From: Clostridiales bacterium
Lineage (GTDB): Bacteria > Bacillota > Clostridia > Oscillospirales > Acutalibacteraceae
Assembly (NCBI GenBank): GCA_012839705.1
Contig: DUMT01000064.1
Span: forward strand, 1 to 33,540
Direction of reading: 5' to 3'
DNA length: 33,540 bases
Made by a program: the position numbers and the translations under genes. Below the pieces are notes generated by a model. The model saw only the letters and a list, made by a program, of their open reading frames with translations. It did no database searches and had not been told where the DNA came from. Numbering within the stretch: position 1 is the first letter of the stretch; every line of letters begins with the position of its first letter. Shown piece by piece: positions 30,119 through 33,540 of the stretch.

Positions 30119-30616
30119 TTAATCGTTGTATTTTTCCAGGATTTTGTCGATATCGTCTACTGTGATTTTTCCGTAAACATCCTCATTCACCGTCATAACC
30201 GGTGCAAGGCCGCAGGCGCCTATGCAGCGTGTAGCCACCAGTGAGAACTTGCCGTCCTCGGTGCACTCGTCCGCGCCAATCCCCAGCTTTTCGCTGATTT
30301 TGTTGAAAATATCACCCGAGCCTTTAACATAACAGGCTGTGCCAAGGCAAACGCCAATATTGTATTTGCCCTTGGGCGACAGTGAAAACTGGGCATAGAA
30401 TGTGGCAACCCCGTACACCTTCTCAAGCGGGATATTCATGCCGTCGGCAATCATCTTCTGAACCTCAATCGGCAGATACCCGTAAATCTCCTGAGCTTCC
30501 TGCATAACGGTCATCAGGCGGCTTGGGTCGTCACGGTAGGTTTCGATTACTTCTTTCAGCCTTTTTTCCTGTTCGGCAGTGCCTTTAAAAGGAAGGTTGC
30601 TGATTTTTTTCTGCAT
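30119..30616 (-). CDS. hydC: HydC, NuoE-like [2Fe-2S] subunit
   Basis: This 165-residue thioredoxin-like protein has four cluster ligands: CLGTACYVKG (C-x4-C) and ATRCIGACGLAPV (C-x3-C). The N-terminal helical bundle includes RLMTVMQEAQEIYGYLPIEVQ and KVYGVATFYAQFSLSPKGK, both typical of NuoE/HydC. It carries electrons between the NuoF-like HydB and HydA in the complex. First gene of the hydrogenase operon. ATG at 30616 follows AAGGAGGAAAAGGGAAA, a strong ribosome site. All parts look intact. Confidence 0.95.
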   Translation of the reverse strand: MQKKISNLPFKGTAEQEKRLKEVIETYRDDPSRLMTVMQEAQEIYGYLPIEVQKMIADGMNIPLEKVYGVATFYAQFSLSPKGKYNIGVCLGTACYVKGSGDIFNKISEKLGIGADECTEDGKFSLVATRCIGACGLAPVMTVNEDVYGKITVDDIDKILEKYND

Positions 30617-30775
30617 TTTCCCTTTTCCTCCTTACGGGTTGTGGTTTGCGTAATCGCAATTGCCAGAACCGGTTTTTTCGGTTCCAACAGTATATATAAT
30701 CACATTGGACTAATAAAAAGTTGGAAAGCTATTAGTCAATGCAATAGGCTAATATTATCAACCCTTTTGACAGGC

Positions 30776-30802
30776 AATATAGAAGGTGGCAAAATTAGAC
30801 AA
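30776..30802 (-). promoter_or_regulatory. Possible promoter of the hydrogenase operon
   Basis: Minus strand TTGTCT (30802-30797) and TATATT (30781-30776), spacer only 15 bases, so weak. A second candidate, TTGACT at 30739-30734, also lacks a good -10. The position just downstream of the Rex-like site is the main support. Confidence 0.3.
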
Positions 30803-30811
30803 AATTTTTGC

Positions 30812-30829
30812 TTGTTATTTTTTTAACAA
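30812..30829. promoter_or_regulatory. Rex-type operator upstream of the hydrogenase operon
   Basis: TTGTTATTTTTTTAACAA matches the clostridial Rex consensus TTGTTAA-N4-TTAACAA at 13 of 14 fixed positions. Rex is a repressor that leaves DNA when NADH is high. The site is about 195 bp upstream of hydC, in the expected promoter area. Gap 30617-31015 (399 bp) holds this, a GAACCG/CGGTTC hairpin at 30666-30684 and the structured element at 30848-30906, but no gene. Confidence 0.65.
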
Positions 30830-30847
30830 TTTTGTTCGCTATAAAAT

Positions 30848-30906
30848 CTGCGGAAAAGCAGGCGCAACTTCGCGCTTCGTTTCCGCAGTTCTGCATCTTC
30901 GCAGAA
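30848..30906 (-). terminator. Double hairpin, possible terminator of the HD-domain genes
   Basis: CTGCGGAAA (30848-30856) pairs with TTTCCGCAG (30880-30888) and contains an inner GCGC-aacttc-GCGC; next to it TTCTGC-ATCTTC-GCAGAA (30889-30906) forms another hairpin. On the minus strand the large one is followed by ATTTTATAG, only moderately T-rich. Confidence 0.45.
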
Positions 30907-31015
30907 AGCAAAAAACTAATCACACATTTTATATATTAACATTTTAGCTTTTTAACGTCAATATTAAATAAGTATAAATTCACACCAAATTAGTAAGAGA
31001 TAAACAAGGAAGAAA

Positions 31016-31600
31016 TTAGTAATCCTGCTCGTCCAGGGTCAGGGAGTAGGATGGCAGGAACTCCTCCAGAAAACAGTTGGCGGCGGGAAGGTTTAATTCC
31101 CTGACTGCCTTTTCGGTGGCCCTTTTGGCTTTTTCAAACTCCCGGTTGCCCTGGCTTTCCTCCTCAATGCATTTTATCAGCGCGGAAAGCTTATCCGCCG
31201 CCCGGACAATTTTCAGCTCCTCACTGTATCTGTCATCGTGGATTAAAAGGGGGCTGTATTCCTCCCTTAAATCCTCCGGCAGCATTCTCAGCAGCTTTTC
31301 TCCCGAAACCCTTTCAATCTGCTTGTAGGCATCCCGGATTTCGGGATTGAAATATTTCACAGGAGTGGGAAGGTCGCCAATGAGTATTTCGGGCATGTCG
31401 TGGTAGAGGGCAAGCAGCACGCAGCGGCACACGTCCACATTCCCGCCAAACCGCTTGTTTGTTAGCAGCGCCAGGGCGTGGGCAAGGACAGCCACGTCGT
31501 GGGAATGCTCAGAAATGTTTTCGGTGCGGGTGTTGCGCATCAGCGACCATCTGTTTATATACTTCATTCTCGAAATCATCGCAAAAAAATGAAAACCCAT
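31016..31600 (-). CDS. HD-domain phosphohydrolase, YfbR (5'-deoxynucleotidase) type
   Basis: A 194-residue HD-superfamily enzyme. The motif set is RWSLMRNTRTENISEHSHDVA (first His of the site and the R-W typical of YfbR), ALYHDMPEILIGDLPTPVKY (HD pair) and KIVRAADKLSALIKC (last Asp). YfbR hydrolyses deoxyribonucleoside 5'-monophosphates; the strong likeness includes RTEN, GDLPTPVK and the ADKLSA helix. The track's start at 31636 is replaced by ATG 31600, which has AGGAG eight bases upstream. It follows the other HD gene by 25 bp and is probably cotranscribed. Confidence 0.9.
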   Translation of the reverse strand: MGFHFFAMISRMKYINRWSLMRNTRTENISEHSHDVAVLAHALALLTNKRFGGNVDVCRCVLLALYHDMPEILIGDLPTPVKYFNPEIRDAYKQIERVSGEKLLRMLPEDLREEYSPLLIHDDRYSEELKIVRAADKLSALIKCIEEESQGNREFEKAKRATEKAVRELNLPAANCFLEEFLPSYSLTLDEQDY

Positions 31601-31625
31601 ATTGCAAACTCCTATGTAAAAAAAA

Positions 31626-32192
31626 TTATATCTCAATCTTTCCGATAAGGCTCCTCATGGCAAGGATTGTTTTTTCTATCAGCTCTTCCAGCGTCCAACC
31701 CAGCATTTCGGCGCCGCTGGAAATAACCTCCCTTGAACATCCTGCGGCAAAGCCTTTGGATTTAAACTTCTTCATAACCGATTTTACCTCAAGGTCGGCA
31801 ACGCTGCGGGAGGGGCGCATTATTGCGACAGCGCCAATAAGCCCGGTAAGCTCGTCTACTGCGTATAGCACCTTTTCCATTATATGCTCAGGCTTGATAT
31901 CCACGGTTATATTATACCCATGGCTCGCGGTGGCGCGGATAATCCTTTCATCCAGCCCCAGCTCGCGCATTATTTCCTGGCTCTTTATGCAATGCTGGCC
32001 GGGATAAAGCTCGAAATCCAGGTCATGCAGCAATCCTACAACTTCCCAGAACCCCCTGTTTTCGGGGTCTAATTCTTCGGCAAACCATCCCATAACCCCG
32101 GAAACAATCACCGCATGGCGGATATGGAACTCCTCCCTGTTATATTTTTTCAAAAGCTCCATGGCTTCGTCGTAATTAGGAACTTTCCCCAT
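31626..32192 (-). CDS. HDIG-type HD-domain hydrolase
   Basis: This 188-residue protein belongs to a second HD subgroup: FHIRHAVIVSGVMGWFA (first His), EVVGLLHDLDFELYPGQHC (HD pair), TASHGYN, and VDELTGLIGAVAIMRPSR (Asp of the last motif). Such HDIG proteins are metal-dependent phosphohydrolases; members with this ending (VKSVMKKFKSKGFAAG) are widespread in Clostridia but uncharacterised as far as I know. ATG at 32192 has AAAGGGATGTGAAGG upstream. First of the two-gene HD operon. It is not related to the neighbour beyond the common fold. Confidence 0.87.
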   Translation of the reverse strand: MGKVPNYDEAMELLKKYNREEFHIRHAVIVSGVMGWFAEELDPENRGFWEVVGLLHDLDFELYPGQHCIKSQEIMRELGLDERIIRATASHGYNITVDIKPEHIMEKVLYAVDELTGLIGAVAIMRPSRSVADLEVKSVMKKFKSKGFAAGCSREVISSGAEMLGWTLEELIEKTILAMRSLIGKIEI

Positions 32193-32301
32193 CCTTCACA
32201 TCCCTTTCCGAACATATAAATAATATTGCTTTTTAATAAAGTTTATCAGTTTTTTTGTATAAGTAAAGGGTATTTTGAAGTATCTTTTATCTATAATACA
32301 T

Positions 32302-32330
32302 TTTATAACCCTAACAGTAAAGACTAACAA
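32302..32330 (-). promoter_or_regulatory. Promoter of the HD-domain operon
   Basis: Minus strand TTGTTA (32330-32325), 17 bases, TATAAA (32307-32302); start near 32295, about 100 nt before ATG 32192. No equally good plus-strand promoter for the TSUP pair was found; TTGAAG (32275) with TACATT (32297) is a weak option. Confidence 0.5.
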
Positions 32331-32362
32331 CACAATACAGGATAAAAGGTGTTGGGAATTAT

Positions 32363-32722
32363 ATGAAAAATACGTCTAAAAGCATTATAACCGGCGCCCT
32401 GGCGGGGTTCGCAAACGGTTTTTTCGGCGCGGGAGGCGGGATGTTTTTAGTCCCCCTGTTCGTGCGGTGGTTAAAGCTCGACGAAAAAAAGGCTTTTGCC
32501 ACATCCGTTGCGGTCATTTTCCCCCTGTCGGCGGTTTCGCTGATAATTTATTATTTTAAAGGGGATGTGGATATCGGCTCGGTCTGGCCCATACTTTTAG
32601 GCGGGCTTGCGGGCGGAATTATTGCCGGAAAGGTGTTTTGCAAAGTCCGCGTCACATTTCTAAGAAGGATATTCGGGCTGCTGATTATTTACGGGGCGAT
32701 AAAGGCGGTATTCCTGCTATGA
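32363..32722 (+). CDS. Half-size TSUP (TauE/SafE) permease, first of pair
   Basis: This 119-residue membrane protein has about four helices and the TSUP repeat signature GALAGFANGFFGAGGGMFLVPLF (12-34), then FATSVAVIFPLSAVS and GGLAGGIIAGKVFCKV, ending with a YGAIKAVFLL helix. Full TSUP proteins, thought to export sulfite, sulfonates or other small organic anions, have about 250 residues made of two such repeats. Here each repeat is a separate gene. ATG at 32363 follows AAAGGTG. Its stop overlaps the next start by ATGA, so the two are likely translated together and form a heterodimer. Transported solute unknown. Confidence 0.87.
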   Translation: MKNTSKSIITGALAGFANGFFGAGGGMFLVPLFVRWLKLDEKKAFATSVAVIFPLSAVSLIIYYFKGDVDIGSVWPILLGGLAGGIIAGKVFCKVRVTFLRRIFGLLIIYGAIKAVFLL

Positions 32723-33087
32723 ATTATATTATAGATTTTGTTATAGGGCTTGCCACCGGGGTTTTAAGCGGATTTGGTATAGGCGGCGGCTCCCTTTTGA
32801 TTTTATACCTCACAATATTTGCCGGCACGCCCCAGTTTGCCGCCGCCGGCATTAACCTGATGTATTTCCTGTTCTGCGCGCCTTCGGCCCTTATTTCCCA
32901 TTGCAAAAATAAAATGATAGAGCGGAAAACCGCCCTTATATGCATATGCGCCGGGATTCCGTCGTCAATAGCGGCTTCTTTACTTGCAGCCTATATAGAT
33001 GTTAACCTCCTTCGGCGAATTTTTGGCGTTTTCCTATTATGTATTGGTATTAAGGAGTTATTTGTTAAAAAGGACGGTAAAGCATAA
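32719..33087 (+). CDS. Half-size TSUP (TauE/SafE) permease, second of pair
   Basis: The 122-residue partner of the preceding gene, from ATG 32719 and not the track's 32638, which would lie inside the first gene. The repeat signature is GLATGVLSGFGIGGGSLLILYL (10-31), with AAAGINLMYFLFCAPSAL, GIPSSIAASLLAAYIDVNLLRRIFG and a Lys-rich end. Four helices are predicted. The ATGA overlap with the first gene indicates termination-reinitiation; a Shine-Dalgarno-like AAAGGCGG is 12 bases upstream. A functional transporter would need both halves. No clear terminator follows, and the next promoter begins 43 bp downstream. Confidence 0.87.
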   Translation: MNYIIDFVIGLATGVLSGFGIGGGSLLILYLTIFAGTPQFAAAGINLMYFLFCAPSALISHCKNKMIERKTALICICAGIPSSIAASLLAAYIDVNLLRRIFGVFLLCIGIKELFVKKDGKA

Positions 33088-33129
33088 ATTAAAGTCTAAA
33101 CATTTTTTGACAATATGTAGTATTAATCC

Positions 33130-33158
33130 TTGACAGCCGCCACAAGCAGGGCTATAAT
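33130..33158 (+). promoter_or_regulatory. Perfect consensus sigma-A promoter
   Basis: TTGACA (33130-33135), 17 bases, TATAAT (33153-33158): all twelve bases match consensus, the best promoter in the window. Predicted start near 33165. No protein-coding gene begins within the remaining 375 bp on this strand. Confidence 0.85.
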
Positions 33159-33164
33159 AAACAA

Positions 33165-33294
33165 AAAATAGGAGTTGTAGGTTTGTTTTACTGCCCGCTG
33201 ATTTATTAGTTTTTTATTTCCCGGCGAGCTATAAGGCGGCTAAATCGAAAATTCTGGGCGGAAACTCTTTTTTAGGGAGGTTTCTGCCCTTTTT
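33165..33294 (+). ncRNA. Candidate small RNA or attenuated leader
   Basis: About 130 nt between the consensus promoter and a terminator-like hairpin. An early CTGCCC can pair with GGGCGG, the left arm of the terminator, so two exclusive folds are possible as in an attenuator. A possible 8-codon leader peptide (TTG after AGGAG, ending TAG) lies within the first 60 nt. I recognise no known riboswitch or sRNA family. The coordinates are predicted; the RNA's existence is inference from promoter plus terminator. Confidence 0.5.
33256..33294 (+). terminator. Terminator-like hairpin of the candidate RNA
   Basis: GGGCGGAAAC (33256-33265) pairs with GTTTCTGCCC (33280-33289) over 10 bp with one G-U, loop 14, then TTTTT. 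A second hairpin ACCGGTT-TATT-AACCGGT follows at once (33298-33315). Confidence 0.7.
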
Positions 33295-33466
33295 GTTACC
33301 GGTTTATTAACCGGTTTGCGCTGTTAAAAAAAAGGCGGCCGGACTCCATTTCAAGACATTCAAAAAAATTTAAATATATGCTGCATTTTACAGAAAATTT
33401 TACATTATTTGCAGCGGCTCTGTAAAGATAACATGAAAGAATAGCGCCCGAAACCGAACAAAAGCT

Positions 33467-33538
33467 TCATGCCACAAGCAGAAACTCCCGTTTTTGTTTT
33501 TTGGAAAGTTTAAGACCAGCAACCTGCGCCGGTGTCAT
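33467..33538 (-). CDS. Possible C-terminal end of a gene entering from the right edge
   Basis: One minus-strand frame stays open from the window edge to TGA at 33467 and reads MTPAQVAGLKLSKKQKREFLLVA from an internal ATG at 33538. It may be the tail of a longer gene or chance; too short to identify. The remainder of gap 33088-33540 holds the promoter, candidate RNA, hairpins and a TTTACAG/CTGTAAA inverted repeat (about 33388-33427). Confidence 0.2.
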   Translation of the reverse strand: MTPAQVAGLKLSKKQKREFLLVA

Positions 33539-33540
33539 AC

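Noticed and set aside
30666-30684. GAACCG...CGGTTC hairpin upstream of hydC as a terminator or riboswitch
   Set aside because: Only 6 bp of stem with no T-run and no wider conserved fold; kept as a note in the gap description.

Overview
The window reads as a chromosomal segment of a strictly anaerobic Bacillota, most likely class Clostridia. Pointers are a 56-residue 2[4Fe-4S] clostridial-type ferredoxin, a NADH-linked multi-subunit [FeFe] hydrogenase operon, an adenosylcobalamin-dependent class II ribonucleotide reductase, strong Shine-Dalgarno sites with some TTG/GTG starts, and a Bacillus-like yaaO-yaaQ-holB-yaaT-yabB-yabC gene block. Family or species cannot be fixed from the sequence alone. 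No phage, transposase, plasmid or CRISPR genes are visible, and the gene content is mostly core metabolism.

Layout. (1) 1-5069, minus strand: a six-gene operon ndh2-dmkB-dmkA-eetA-eetB-lipoprotein (last gene cut by the left edge). It matches the flavin-based extracellular electron transfer (EET) gene set described in Listeria: a membrane NADH dehydrogenase, a dedicated quinone branch, two membrane accessory proteins and an exported lipoprotein. (2) 5.4-10.0 kb: an AAC(6')-like acetyltransferase, nrdJ behind a very convincing NrdR double operator, and a MATE exporter. (3) 10.1-15.7 kb: a DUF3298/RsiV-like secreted protein, an M23 peptidase, a DegV protein and a polar amino-acid ABC transporter whose binding protein appears circularly permuted. 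(4) 15.9-21.7 kb: rsmI, trmN6, ferredoxin, ricT, holB, darA and a YaaO-type PLP decarboxylase. (5) tRNA-Leu(CAA), then feoB on the plus strand followed by a perfect four-copy 23-bp tandem repeat derived from a terminator arm. (6) 24.6-30.6 kb, minus: a sugar isomerase-like TIM barrel, then the hydrogenase operon hydC-GHKL ATPase-[2Fe-2S] protein-hydB-hydA, preceded by an almost perfect clostridial Rex operator. (7) 31.0-33.1 kb: two HD-domain hydrolases and a pair of overlapping half-size TSUP permeases. (8) 33.1-33.5 kb: no complete gene, but a perfect consensus promoter leads into a terminator about 130 nt later, a candidate small RNA or attenuator.

Redox is the connecting theme. NADH can be discharged to membrane quinone (and perhaps outside the cell) by Ndh2/EET, or to protons by HydABC together with reduced ferredoxin. 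A strong Rex-type site upstream of hyd and a weaker one upstream of ndh2 suggest that both exits may respond to the NADH/NAD+ ratio. FeoB imports Fe(II), which the many iron-sulfur proteins need. Starts were moved inward from the ORF track in several genes on ribosome-binding-site and family evidence; each change is stated. Everything here comes from reading the sequence; no database search was run.
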